Positions 6,361-13,624 of a stretch of DNA of 13,745 nucleotides are shown here, piece after piece (positions within the stretch are counted from its first letter, which is position 1; every line of letters starts with the position of its first letter). The notes beneath the pieces were generated by a model, which was not told the origin of the DNA, searched no databases, and saw only the letters and a list, made by a program, of their open reading frames with translations. A program made the translations under genes and the position numbers. Source of the DNA: an uncultured Lachnoclostridium sp. (lineage in GTDB: Bacteria; Bacillota; Clostridia; Lachnospirales; Lachnospiraceae); contig CABQJX010000073.1 in assembly GCA_902464595.1 (NCBI GenBank), positions 1 to 13,745 on the forward strand, read 5' to 3'.

Positions 6361-6400
6361 CCGCTGCCGTTCATTTTGATCTGCTGCCGTTCATTCTGAT
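6361..6400 (-). repeat. 20-bp tandem repeat across the response regulator stop codon
   Basis: Bases 6361-6380 and 6381-6400 are tandem copies differing at two positions. The copy at 6381-6400 contains the last codons and the TGA stop (6391-6393) of the regulator gene. The second copy lies in the gap before the kinase gene. It looks like a recent local duplication. Confidence 0.8.
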
Positions 6401-7152
6401 TCTTTGCTTTCCCTTTCGGAAACCCCGCCGCTGCTGCGGTACTGTGAGGGGGTCATTTTAAAATACTGATGGAAGGCCCTGGAAAAGTTTTTTGGGTTAT
6501 CGTATCCCACCCGGTAGGCGATCTCGTACTGCTTGAAACGGATGTCCTTTAACATACTGGCAGCGTGTTCCATGCGGCTTTTGAGAAGATAGTCGGAAAA
6601 GCTCAGATCTGAATGATCCTTCATCAGCCGGGAAAGATAATTCGGGCTCAGAGAGACAAGGCGGGCCGCCTGCTCTAAGCTGGCGTTCTGGTATTCCTGA
6701 TCCAGATAGCTGGTGACGGTGTTTATGATCTTTTCGTAGTAGCTTAAATTTTCCTCATCAGGCTGCGGCTGTCCTTTTTCCATATCTAACGCCTCCCGGA
6801 TCCTGGTGAGACAGTCGGAAAGATCCTCATATTTTACCGGCTTTAAAAGATAGTCGGAGACACCATTTTTCATGGCCTGGCGGGCGTACTCAAAATCCTG
6901 GTAGCCGCTGAAAAAGACCATTTTTACGCGTTTTTTGGGCAGCAGCAGCCGGGAAAGCTCCAGGCCGTCCATAATAGGCATCCGTATATCGGAGAGGATC
7001 AGATCCACAGGATTCGCCATAGCGTAATCTAGAGCCTCCTTTCCGTTGGAACAGACAGCGGCAATCTCAAATCCCAGCTGGTTCCAGGGGAAAAGATTGG
7101 CTAGCCCGCTTCGTATTTTTGCTTCATCGTCTGCAATGATCACCTGGTACAT
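6391..7152 (-). CDS. YesN-type response regulator, receiver plus AraC-family DNA-binding domain
   Basis: Partner of the downstream sensor kinase and probable activator of the divergent sugar transport operon. In the 253-residue product the receiver domain (about 1-120) has the acidic pair Asp8-Asp9, phospho-acceptor Asp55 in DLILSDIRMP, and Lys104 in DYLLKPV. The C-terminal AraC/XylS domain (about 145-240) has two helix-turn-helix units, SLEQAARLVSLSPNYLSRL (158-176) and YEIAYRVGYDNPKNFSRAF, and ends with the family signature YFKMTPSQYR. Length is typical. AAAGGA lies 8 bases before the ATG. The kinase gene follows 89 bases after the stop, so the two are probably one transcript. The target sites are likely the repeats in the 7153-7526 gap. 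Confidence 0.93.
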   Translation of the reverse strand: MYQVIIADDEAKIRSGLANLFPWNQLGFEIAAVCSNGKEALDYAMANPVDLILSDIRMPIMDGLELSRLLLPKKRVKMVFFSGYQDFEYARQAMKNGVSDYLLKPVKYEDLSDCLTRIREALDMEKGQPQPDEENLSYYEKIINTVTSYLDQEYQNASLEQAARLVSLSPNYLSRLMKDHSDLSFSDYLLKSRMEHAASMLKDIRFKQYEIAYRVGYDNPKNFSRAFHQYFKMTPSQYRSSGGVSERESKESE

Positions 7153-7259
7153 AGATCGTGTCCTTTCTTAAAATCAAATTGTATTTCTCTGACAAATCCT
7201 TCTTTTGTGCGTCCCGGATCCTGGGAAGGCAGGAGCCCTGTGAGACGCTATGCGGTTTC

Positions 7260-7265
7260 ATTATA
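7260..7265 (-). promoter_or_regulatory. Candidate -10 box for the regulator-kinase transcript
   Basis: The minus strand reads TATAAT at 7265-7260, an exact sigma-A -10 box about 108 bases before the regulator start. No good -35 box lies 16-18 bp upstream (GTGCTT at 17 bp), which would fit a weak or activator-dependent promoter. The leader could fold (GCGTC 7209-7213 with GACGC 7244-7248), but only weakly. Confidence 0.4.
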
Positions 7266-7335
7266 TAAAATCCCCGGAAAAAAAGCACCTATAAAATTAC
7301 TTTTTATGACTCTATTGTGGAAATACAGAAAAAAC

Positions 7336-7410
7336 ATCATAGTTCAGGAAGAAAAATCATAGAAAATGATACCAATTGGGATATTTTGATTAAAAAGAGA
7401 TACCTTTTGG
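7336..7410. promoter_or_regulatory. Repeat cluster, candidate operators of the divergent gap
   Basis: Two pairs of direct repeats lie upstream of the sugar operon promoter. ATCATAG occurs at 7336-7342 and 7356-7362, 20 bp apart. GATACCAATTGG (7368-7379) and GATACCTTTTGG (7399-7410) match at 10 of 12 positions and are 31 bp apart, about three helical turns. Each of the latter is also internally symmetric (CCAATTGG; TACC-TTTT-GGTA). The second copy ends 13 bp before the -35 box, a normal place for an AraC-type activator. Which protein binds is inferred. The rest of the 374-bp gap is AT-rich with no gene. Confidence 0.5.
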
Positions 7411-7423
7411 TAATCCTGGTTTC

Positions 7424-7452
7424 TTAACAGAAATCCTTTTTTCCTGTAAAAT
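7424..7452 (+). promoter_or_regulatory. Sigma-A promoter of the sugar uptake operon
   Basis: TTAACA (7424-7429) and TAAAAT (7447-7452) are separated by exactly 17 bp, each one base from consensus. The expected start near 7459 leaves a leader of about 67 bases before the binding-protein ATG. Confidence 0.7.
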
Positions 7453-7526
7453 AAGAGCAATGAAAACGTGGAAGAAACAAAATGTGAACAAAGCGTGAAA
7501 ACAAATCAAATGGGAGGTACAAGAAC

Positions 7527-8891
7527 ATGAGACATGGAAAAAAGATCACAGGCCTTGTAATGGCAGGAGTGATGGCAGCCAGCGCACTTACCGGCTGTAC
7601 CAATGAACCGGCTGCAAATGCAACAGCTGCATCCGATGGGAAAGCAGGAGACCAGGGTGCACAGAGTGAAGCGGCTTCTGGAGATCAGATCACACTGCGC
7701 TTTATGTGGTGGGGCGGCGATGAGAGAAATGAGGCCACTCTGGCAGTCATTGACCAGTATCAGAAGCTGCACCCTGAGATCAAGATTGAGGCAGAGATGA
7801 ACTCCGATCAGGGCTATATTGATAAGGTTTCTACCATGCTGGCAAACGGGACCGCGCCGGATATTATGCAGCAGAATGTGGATTCTCTTCCTGATTTTGT
7901 GTCAAGAGGCGATTTCTTTGTGGATTTTTATGAGTACAAAGATATATTTGATACATCTGGTTTTGAGAAGAATTTTATCGACCAGTTCGGTACATTTGAC
8001 GGAAAGCTGTTAGCCCTTCCTACCGGTATGTCCTGTCTGGCAACCCTGGCTAACACGGAGGCAGCTGAGGCCTGCGGCGTGGATCTGACCAAGCCGATCA
8101 CATGGGAGTCTATGCTGGAGGATGGCAAGAAGCTCCATGCAGAGAACCCGGATTATTATTATATGAATACAGATACCCACATTTTATGTGAGTATGTGCT
8201 GCGTCCATACCTTCGCCAGAAAACAGGCAACCCATTTATCATTGACAGCGAGAAAAAGCTTGGATTTACAAGGGACGAGCTGGTAGAAGCACTGACTTAC
8301 ATCAAGGACTGCTACGACGGCGGCGTATTTGAGCCGGCAGAAGACAGCGCAACCTTTAAGGCTCAGATCCATACCAATCCAAAATGGATGGACGGAAAAT
8401 TTGTATTTGGTTATGGAGCTTCTTCCAATATTAATCTGCTGATGGATGCCATTCCTGAGACAGAGTGCACCGTTGTACAGATGCCTATGGCTGAGGATCG
8501 GGTAAACGATGGATTCTTTGCAGATACGCCTCAGTACATGACTGTAAATAAAAATTCTGCCCACGTAAAGGAAGCAGTGGAGTTCTTAAACTACTTCTAC
8601 AACAACGAGACTGCCCAGGAGACCTTAAAGGATGTGAGAAGCATCCCGCCAACCACAACCGGCAGAAGCTTATGTGCAGACAAGGGACTGTTAAATGAGA
8701 CAGTAGTAAAGGCAGTGGATCTGGCCGCAGACTTAAACGGAAAGAGCGATAAGGGCTACACTACCAGCGCAGAGGTTTATGCGATCCAGGATGAGATGGT
8801 GGAGAGCATCGCTTACGGGCAGAGCACTCCTGAGGAGGCAGCCGATAATGCCATTGAACTGTTAAACGATTACCTGAGCGCTCTGGAGTAA
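7527..8891 (+). CDS. Sugar ABC transporter substrate-binding lipoprotein
   Basis: Extracellular, membrane-anchored binding protein that captures an oligosaccharide and delivers it to the two permeases downstream. The 454-residue product starts with a basic, hydrophobic signal peptide and a lipobox LTGC with the lipidated Cys at residue 24. A short, Ala/Ser/Gly-rich tether follows, up to about residue 53. The mature domain opens with ITLRFMWWGGDERNEATLAVIDQYQKLHP and continues with ANGTAPDIM and FVFGYGASSN, patterns of the family 1 extracellular solute-binding proteins (carbohydrate uptake CUT1 type). Length is typical. GGGAGG lies 9 bases before the ATG. It is the first gene of the operon and is followed by a GC hairpin before the permease genes. 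The sugar is inferred to be a xylan-type oligosaccharide from the SGNH and GH43 genes. Confidence 0.93.
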   Translation: MRHGKKITGLVMAGVMAASALTGCTNEPAANATAASDGKAGDQGAQSEAASGDQITLRFMWWGGDERNEATLAVIDQYQKLHPEIKIEAEMNSDQGYIDKVSTMLANGTAPDIMQQNVDSLPDFVSRGDFFVDFYEYKDIFDTSGFEKNFIDQFGTFDGKLLALPTGMSCLATLANTEAAEACGVDLTKPITWESMLEDGKKLHAENPDYYYMNTDTHILCEYVLRPYLRQKTGNPFIIDSEKKLGFTRDELVEALTYIKDCYDGGVFEPAEDSATFKAQIHTNPKWMDGKFVFGYGASSNINLLMDAIPETECTVVQMPMAEDRVNDGFFADTPQYMTVNKNSAHVKEAVEFLNYFYNNETAQETLKDVRSIPPTTTGRSLCADKGLLNETVVKAVDLAADLNGKSDKGYTTSAEVYAIQDEMVESIAYGQSTPEEAADNAIELLNDYLSALE

Positions 8892-8956
8892 GGCCGGGTC
8901 AGGTAAGAAGTAAAACAGAAACTGAGAAATAAGAATGAAATAAAAAGAACCTGCAG

Positions 8957-8981
8957 CGGCTCGGGTATGATTCCCGGGCCG
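8957..8981 (+). terminator. GC-rich hairpin between binding-protein and permease genes (partial terminator or mRNA stabiliser)
   Basis: A 9-bp stem pairs 8957-8965 with 8973-8981 (one G-T wobble) around a 7-base loop, followed by only TTTC. The stem is strong but the T-run is short. In ABC sugar operons such hairpins commonly let the binding protein be made in excess of the permeases. The permease ribosome binding site starts about 11 bases later. Confidence 0.6.
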
Positions 8982-9003
8982 TTTCGGGAATAAGGAGGAC
9001 AAA

Positions 9004-9915
9004 ATGGCGAAATCAGGCGCAAAGTCAGGAGCCATGCACGGGGGCTGGACGAAACGGAATAAGATCGGATTCATGTATGTTTGTATCTGGATATTCGGCT
9101 TCCTGTTATTCCAGCTGTATCCCTTTATCAGCTCCCTGATGTATTCATTTTCCAATTATGATATTTTCCATAAACCGGAGTTTGTAGGGTTTGCCAATTA
9201 CGTAAGGCTTTTTACAAAGGACAAGGAGTTTTGGAAATCCCTGATCGTTACACTGGAATATACCTTCATCACTGTGCCAGGAAAGGTTGTGCTTGCACTG
9301 ATCATTGCAGTGATCTTAAATAAGAATTTAAAAGGGATCAATTTTATCCGCACGGTATATTATATCCCCTCCCTGCTCAGCGGCTCTGTAGCTGTGGCAA
9401 TTCTTTGGAAGGTACTGTTTATGAACGACGGCTTTGTGAACAATCTCCTGGGATTTTTCCATATTGGGCCTGTGAAGTGGCTTGGTTCCCCGGATATGGC
9501 AGTGATCACCATTTGTATGCTGGAGATCTGGCAGTTTGGTTCCTCTATGGTACTGTTTTTATCTGCCTTAAAGCAGGTTCCCCAGTCCCTTTATGAGGCA
9601 GCCAGGATTGACGGCGCATCGAAACCGAGAATCTTCTTTAAGATCACCCTTCCCATGATCACCTCCATCGCATTTTTTAATATTATCATGCAGCTGATCA
9701 CCGCACTGCAGAATTTCACCTCTGCCTTTGTTGTTACCAATGGAGGGCCAAATAAAGCCACCTATGTGCTGGGCATGAAGCTGTATACGGACGCGTTTAA
9801 GTATTTCAAGATGGGATATGCCTGCGCTACTTCCTGGGTACTGTTTATTGTTATTCTGATCATGACCGCAGTGCTGTTCGCCACATCAAAAAAGTGGGTT
9901 TATTACGACAATTAG
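9004..9915 (+). CDS. Sugar ABC transporter permease (MalF/UgpA type)
   Basis: First membrane subunit of the CUT1 sugar importer. The 303-residue product has about six membrane helices (roughly 22-42, 80-105, 118-138, 165-190, 218-240 and 276-296). The cytoplasmic EAA loop that contacts the ATPase is at about 198-217 (EAARIDGASKPRIFFKITLP). TAFVVTNGGPN-type residues before the last helix are usual for this subunit; here they read SAFVVTNGGPN. AAGGAGG lies just ahead of the ATG. The second permease gene starts 9 bases after its stop. No ATPase gene is present, so a shared MsmX/MsmK-type ATPase encoded elsewhere is expected. Confidence 0.95.
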   Translation: MAKSGAKSGAMHGGWTKRNKIGFMYVCIWIFGFLLFQLYPFISSLMYSFSNYDIFHKPEFVGFANYVRLFTKDKEFWKSLIVTLEYTFITVPGKVVLALIIAVILNKNLKGINFIRTVYYIPSLLSGSVAVAILWKVLFMNDGFVNNLLGFFHIGPVKWLGSPDMAVITICMLEIWQFGSSMVLFLSALKQVPQSLYEAARIDGASKPRIFFKITLPMITSIAFFNIIMQLITALQNFTSAFVVTNGGPNKATYVLGMKLYTDAFKYFKMGYACATSWVLFIVILIMTAVLFATSKKWVYYDN

Positions 9916-9924
9916 GAGGAGACC

Positions 9925-10764
9925 ATGAGAGAGAAAAGTATGAAAAACGGGATCACCTACGCCCTTTTGGCTATCGGCGGTGTGCTTATGCTGTTTCCCG
10001 TGATCTGGATGTTTTTTGCCTGCTTTAAGACAAATAATGAGATCTTCGGAAGCCTTGGGATCCTGCCGGAGGGATGGAGCTTTGAGGCATTCGTAAAGGG
10101 CTGGAAGACAACAGGAACCTACACCTATGCCCAGTATTTTATCAACACCTTCGCCCTGGTGGTTCCCACCACCCTTTTAACCCTGATCTCCTGTTCCATC
10201 GTAGCCTACGGTTTTGCACGCTTTGACTTTCCGGGAAACAAGGCGCTGTTTATGGTACTGATCGCCACCCTGATGCTGCCAAACGCCATTATCATTATCC
10301 CACGTTATGCGCTGTTTAACAAGCTAGGCTGGCTGGACTCCTATATGACCTTTTATGCTCCCGCCGCTGTGGGCTGCTACCCCTTCTTTGTGTTCATGAT
10401 GGTGCAGTTTTTAAGAGGACTGCCTAAGGATCTGGATGAGTCCGCCTATATTGACGGCTGCGGCCCTTTCCAGTGCTTTGTGAAGATCCTTCTTCCCCTG
10501 TTAAAGCCGGCCCTGTTTTCCGCAGGACTGTTCCAGTTCCTTTGGACATGGAATGATTTCTTCAATACCAACATTTATATCAATACCGTATCCAAGTTCC
10601 CATTGTCCCTGGCGCTCAGAGTCAGCATTGATGTAACCTCCAATATTCAGTGGAATCAGGTTATGGCCATGGCGCTGGTATCTGTGATCCCCCTGATCCT
10701 CCTTTTCTTTGCTGCTCAGAAGTATTTTGTAGAGGGAATCGCTACCTCTGGACTGAAGGGATAA
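9925..10764 (+). CDS. Sugar ABC transporter permease (MalG/UgpE type)
   Basis: Second membrane subunit, pairing with the preceding permease. The 279-residue product has about six membrane helices, including 11-34, 73-96, 108-128, 142-164 and 246-265. The EAA loop at about 171-191 reads DESAYIDGCGPFQCFVKILLP, with the conserved Gly178. It ends EGIATSGLKG, the typical C-terminus of MalG-like subunits (GLTxGAVKG in MalG). The ribosome binding site AGGAGG overlaps the stop codon of the previous gene, which suggests translational coupling. An in-frame ATG five codons downstream (MKNGITY) is a possible alternative start but lacks its own site. Confidence 0.95.
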   Translation: MREKSMKNGITYALLAIGGVLMLFPVIWMFFACFKTNNEIFGSLGILPEGWSFEAFVKGWKTTGTYTYAQYFINTFALVVPTTLLTLISCSIVAYGFARFDFPGNKALFMVLIATLMLPNAIIIIPRYALFNKLGWLDSYMTFYAPAAVGCYPFFVFMMVQFLRGLPKDLDESAYIDGCGPFQCFVKILLPLLKPALFSAGLFQFLWTWNDFFNTNIYINTVSKFPLSLALRVSIDVTSNIQWNQVMAMALVSVIPLILLFFAAQKYFVEGIATSGLKG

Positions 10765-10818
10765 AAGAGACGATCCAAGAGACAGAAAGACAGACGAAAA
10801 GGAGGATATGGGATCAAG

Positions 10819-11847
10819 ATGGAATATAGGGACTGCATCGTTCACAATATCGATCACATAATCCAGAAACAAGGGGAAGAAAAGGGACTTTTGTGCCGCG
10901 TTCCAGAGAGCGTAAGAGAAAATCTCAATCCTAAGGCCAGAAATAATATCTGCTTTGCCAGCAACAGCGAGATCCGCTTTGTCATGGAGGGAGATGAGGC
11001 GGTGCTCTGCCTTAAACGAATGCCGGTAAAGGAGCCGATCCGCCCTCAGGGGGTTCTGGAAGTGTTCCAGGGAGATTACCAGGGAAGCTATGAGATCAGC
11101 CCGTGGCCTGTGTCTGTAGATGGCACAAAAATTGTGATCCGGCGGCAGGACTGGTCGTTTATCCGGAAAACAGAGAAAACAGGATATACCTTCCATCCGT
11201 CTGTGACCCGGGTTCTCCTTCCCTACGATTGGGGCTGCTGTCTGGAATCCATTGAGGGAGCTATGCGAAAACCTGAGATGTGGGAGCTTCCCGGAAAACG
11301 GCTTTTGACCTATGGTTCCTCGATTACTCACGGGGGAAACGCTTCCCTTCCTTCCCATACTTACGCTTTTTTGCTGGCAAGACGGCTGGGGCTGGATCTG
11401 ATCAATCTGGGCTGTGCTGGAAGTGCGTGGATGGATTCGGCGATGGCTGATTATATTGCCTCCAGAAAGGATTGGGATTTGGGATTTTTCGAGCTGGGAG
11501 TCAATGTAGTAGAGCGATGGGACGGGGCTGCCCTTTATGAACGTGCCTGGAAATTTTTGGATACGATTTTAAGAGGACGGCGGGAGGTCCCAGTGGCAGT
11601 GACAGACATGTACCTGAACCATTATGATTATGAGAAAGATCCCAGGGCACAGGAATTTCGCGACAGCATCCGAAGGTGCGCAGCCGATCTCAGCCGGATT
11701 TATGGTTCCAGGGTATCCTATATAAACGGGAAGGAGATCCTGGGGGATGTCCGGGGACTTTCCTCTGACGGACTGCATCCTTCTGATGAAGGCCATGAAA
11801 CCATTGGAAGAAATCTGGCTGGCTGCCTAAAAAAAATAGTGGTTTAA
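10819..11847 (+). CDS. SGNH/GDSL-type hydrolase, probable intracellular carbohydrate esterase
   Basis: Likely removes acetyl or similar ester groups from imported oligosaccharides. The 342-residue product lacks a signal peptide. Residues 1 to about 155 look like a beta-rich accessory domain, and the SGNH fold follows. Block I is YGSSITHGG, with the nucleophile expected at Ser168 and GSSI in place of GDSL. Block II is NLGCAGSAW (Gly198), block III FELGVNV (Asn229), and block V SSDGLHPS (Asp317, His320), so the Ser-Gly-Asn-His set is complete. The layout of N-terminal beta domain plus SGNH resembles CE2 acetyl esterases, but block I is closer to bacterial SGNH proteins of the GSSITHG kind. AAAAGGAGG lies 13 bases before ATG 10819; the nearer ATG at 10808 is out of frame. 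The substrate is inferred from the following GH43 gene. Confidence 0.82.
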   Translation: MEYRDCIVHNIDHIIQKQGEEKGLLCRVPESVRENLNPKARNNICFASNSEIRFVMEGDEAVLCLKRMPVKEPIRPQGVLEVFQGDYQGSYEISPWPVSVDGTKIVIRRQDWSFIRKTEKTGYTFHPSVTRVLLPYDWGCCLESIEGAMRKPEMWELPGKRLLTYGSSITHGGNASLPSHTYAFLLARRLGLDLINLGCAGSAWMDSAMADYIASRKDWDLGFFELGVNVVERWDGAALYERAWKFLDTILRGRREVPVAVTDMYLNHYDYEKDPRAQEFRDSIRRCAADLSRIYGSRVSYINGKEILGDVRGLSSDGLHPSDEGHETIGRNLAGCLKKIVV

Positions 11848-11887
11848 ATCGTTGCAATAAAATAAAATCGTAGGGAGGACATTCCAT

Positions 11888-13402
11888 ATGCAGCAATATC
11901 AGAATCCAATTTTATATGCCGATTATTCTGACCCGGATGTGATCCGGGTGGGAGAGGACTATTACATGGTATCATCTTCCTTTACCTATCTCCCCGGAGT
12001 GCCTCTGTTACATTCCAGGGATCTGGTACACTGGGAGCTGATCAACCACTGCGTTTCTTCCCTCCCCTTTGAAAAATATGATCTTCCGTCCCATGGTTCC
12101 GGTACATGGGCTCCCTCCATCCGGTATCATGAGGGAACCTTCTTTGTGTTTATTCCTTTGGTGGATGAAGGGATCCTGGTAGCCCGCTCCAAGGATCCTT
12201 ATGGGGAGTTTGAGTTAAATCTCCTGTGCCAGTCCAAGGGCTGGATCGATCCTTGTCCCTTCTGGGATGAGGATGGGAAAGCATATATGGTCTTTGCCTA
12301 TGCGAAGAGCCGCAGCGGCATCAAACACCGCCTTTCCATGGCAGAGATCGATCCGGACTGCCGCAGCCTGCTTTCTGAGCCTCAGCTGATCTTTGACGGG
12401 GAACAGACCGCTCCCACCACAGAGGGGCCGAAAATGTATAAAAAGGACGGGTATTATTATATCCTTATGCCTTCCGGAGGAGTGGAGCATGGGTGGCAGT
12501 CCTGCCTCCGTTCCCGCTCTGTATACGGTCCATATGAGTATAAGATCGTGATGCACCAGGGAAATTCTAAGGTCAACGGCCCTCACCAGGGAGGCTGGGT
12601 CACTTCGGCTGATGGACGGGACTGGTTTATCCATTTTCAGGATGTGATCGAGCTGGGCCGCATCGTCCATCTGGAACCCATGTGTTTCGTGGACGGCTGG
12701 CCCTTTATTGGACAGGATCAGAATGGGGACGGGATCGGGGAGCCGGTGGACAGCTGGAATATGCCGGCAGAGGGAATGCCCTCTTATAGGGTTGCCCAGT
12801 CCGATGATTTTAAGGGCAGCAGACTGGGACTGCAGTGGCAGTGGCAGGCGAACCCGAAGGAACACTATTATTCCCTGACCGATCGCCCAGGCCATTTAAG
12901 GCTTTTCTGCCTGGCAAACCCGGAACGGGAAAATTATTTGTGGTATGCTCCCAATGTGCTTACCCAGATCCCTCAGAAAAAAGAGCTGACAATGACCGTC
13001 AAGCTGGAGCTGACGGGAGAGAAGGCAGGAGATTTCGGCGGAATGGGAGTGGAAGGCCATATCTACGGGTACGCCGGACTTTACAATACCGGTGAGGGAA
13101 TGGAGATCCGCTGCTACAAGGGAAGGGTTACGGAAAAAATGTTTCTCGGAGAGGCAGAGGAGGAGCTTGTATTCTCAGAAAAGCTGGAAGGAAATGGTTT
13201 ATGGATTTCTATGAAGCTTTCCGGGGATAAAACATATGGATTTTCCTATTCCACAGACGGCGTTCATTTTACACAGATCCAGGAGACATTTCCACTGAGC
13301 CGGGCCACATGGACTGGGGCGAAGCTCTGCCTTTGGGCCTGCTCCAAAGAAAATGAAAGCTCTCATGGGCACTGCGATTACGAATATGTATCCATTGTCT
13401 GA
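11888..13402 (+). CDS. Glycoside hydrolase family 43, beta-xylosidase/alpha-L-arabinofuranosidase
   Basis: Cytoplasmic enzyme that hydrolyses imported xylo- or arabino-oligosaccharides by inversion. The 504-residue product has no signal peptide. The N-terminal five-bladed propeller (1 to about 295) shows the three GH43 acidic residues: base Asp15 in YSDPDVIR, pKa modulator Asp121 in GWIDPCPFWDEDG, and general acid Glu179 in TTEGPKMYKKDGYYY. GPHQGGWV (231-238) supplies the usual active-site His region. The C-terminal part (about 303-504) is a beta-sandwich of the GH43 C2 (concanavalin A-like) type found in beta-xylosidases. The architecture fits subfamilies such as GH43_12 or GH43_11; xylosidase versus arabinofuranosidase cannot be settled by reading. 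GGGAGG lies 9 bases before the ATG. It is the last gene of the operon. Confidence 0.93.
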   Translation: MQQYQNPILYADYSDPDVIRVGEDYYMVSSSFTYLPGVPLLHSRDLVHWELINHCVSSLPFEKYDLPSHGSGTWAPSIRYHEGTFFVFIPLVDEGILVARSKDPYGEFELNLLCQSKGWIDPCPFWDEDGKAYMVFAYAKSRSGIKHRLSMAEIDPDCRSLLSEPQLIFDGEQTAPTTEGPKMYKKDGYYYILMPSGGVEHGWQSCLRSRSVYGPYEYKIVMHQGNSKVNGPHQGGWVTSADGRDWFIHFQDVIELGRIVHLEPMCFVDGWPFIGQDQNGDGIGEPVDSWNMPAEGMPSYRVAQSDDFKGSRLGLQWQWQANPKEHYYSLTDRPGHLRLFCLANPERENYLWYAPNVLTQIPQKKELTMTVKLELTGEKAGDFGGMGVEGHIYGYAGLYNTGEGMEIRCYKGRVTEKMFLGEAEEELVFSEKLEGNGLWISMKLSGDKTYGFSYSTDGVHFTQIQETFPLSRATWTGAKLCLWACSKENESSHGHCDYEYVSIV

Positions 13403-13433
13403 CAAAGGGGCGAAACAGAGAGAAAGCCATATA

Positions 13434-13487
13434 AAAGAGAAAGCAGTATATAAAGAGAAAACAGTATATAAAGAGAAAACAACATGA
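13434..13487 (+). repeat. 18-bp tandem direct repeats after the GH43 gene
   Basis: Three head-to-tail units start at 13434, 13452 and 13470. The first two differ at one position (AAAGAGAAAGCAGTATAT versus AAAGAGAAAACAGTATAT), and the third diverges after AAAGAGAAAACA. A degenerate earlier copy is visible at about 13416-13433. The array is purine-rich and non-coding, and leads directly into the terminator. Confidence 0.85.
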
Positions 13488-13547
13488 AAGAGGCGGTATG
13501 CCTGCGTCTTACGTACTTGTACAGATGGCAGCATACCGTCTCTTTTT
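13487..13547 (+). terminator. Intrinsic terminator of the sugar operon
   Basis: The 15-base arms 13487-13501 and 13531-13545 pair with one G-T wobble (AAAGAGGCGGTATGC with GCATACCGTCTCTTT), and the stem merges into TTTTT at 13543-13547. The 29-base loop can form a small inner hairpin (GTAC-TT-GTAC at 13513-13522). It may also stop transcription arriving from the convergent gene. Confidence 0.85.
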
Positions 13548-13578
13548 ATGGTTTAAACAGCTTGTGGTAGATTTCAAT

Positions 13579-13606
13579 GGAAAAATGTGGTAACATTTAT
13601 TTTTCC
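13579..13606 (-). terminator. Weak candidate terminator of the minus-strand coaX gene
   Basis: On the minus strand GGAAA and AATGT pair with ACATT and TTTCC around a TACC loop, with a 4-base bulge. The stem is all AT except its base. It lies 19 bases past the coaX stop. The rest of 13548-13624 shows nothing else clear. Confidence 0.3.
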
Positions 13607-13624
13607 GTATGTTATGCCAGCGGT

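Noticed and set aside
7209..7248. Possible structured leader or riboswitch ahead of the response regulator gene
   Set aside because: The outer stem is only 5 bp and the inner stems 3-4 bp, with no match to a riboswitch class I know.
7461..7474. Possible catabolite-responsive element (TGAAAACGTGGAAG) downstream of the sugar operon promoter
   Set aside because: Only the left half fits the cre pattern; the right half lacks the expected T and CA, so it is too weak to list.
10501..11358. 285-codon minus-strand frame across the second permease and esterase genes
   Set aside because: It overlaps two recognisable genes on the other strand and has no domain pattern.
12215..12895. 226-codon minus-strand frame inside the GH43 gene
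   Set aside because: Shadow of a well-conserved glycosidase coding sequence.
13416..13487. CRISPR array
   Set aside because: The 18-bp units are directly adjacent without spacers, and no cas genes are present.
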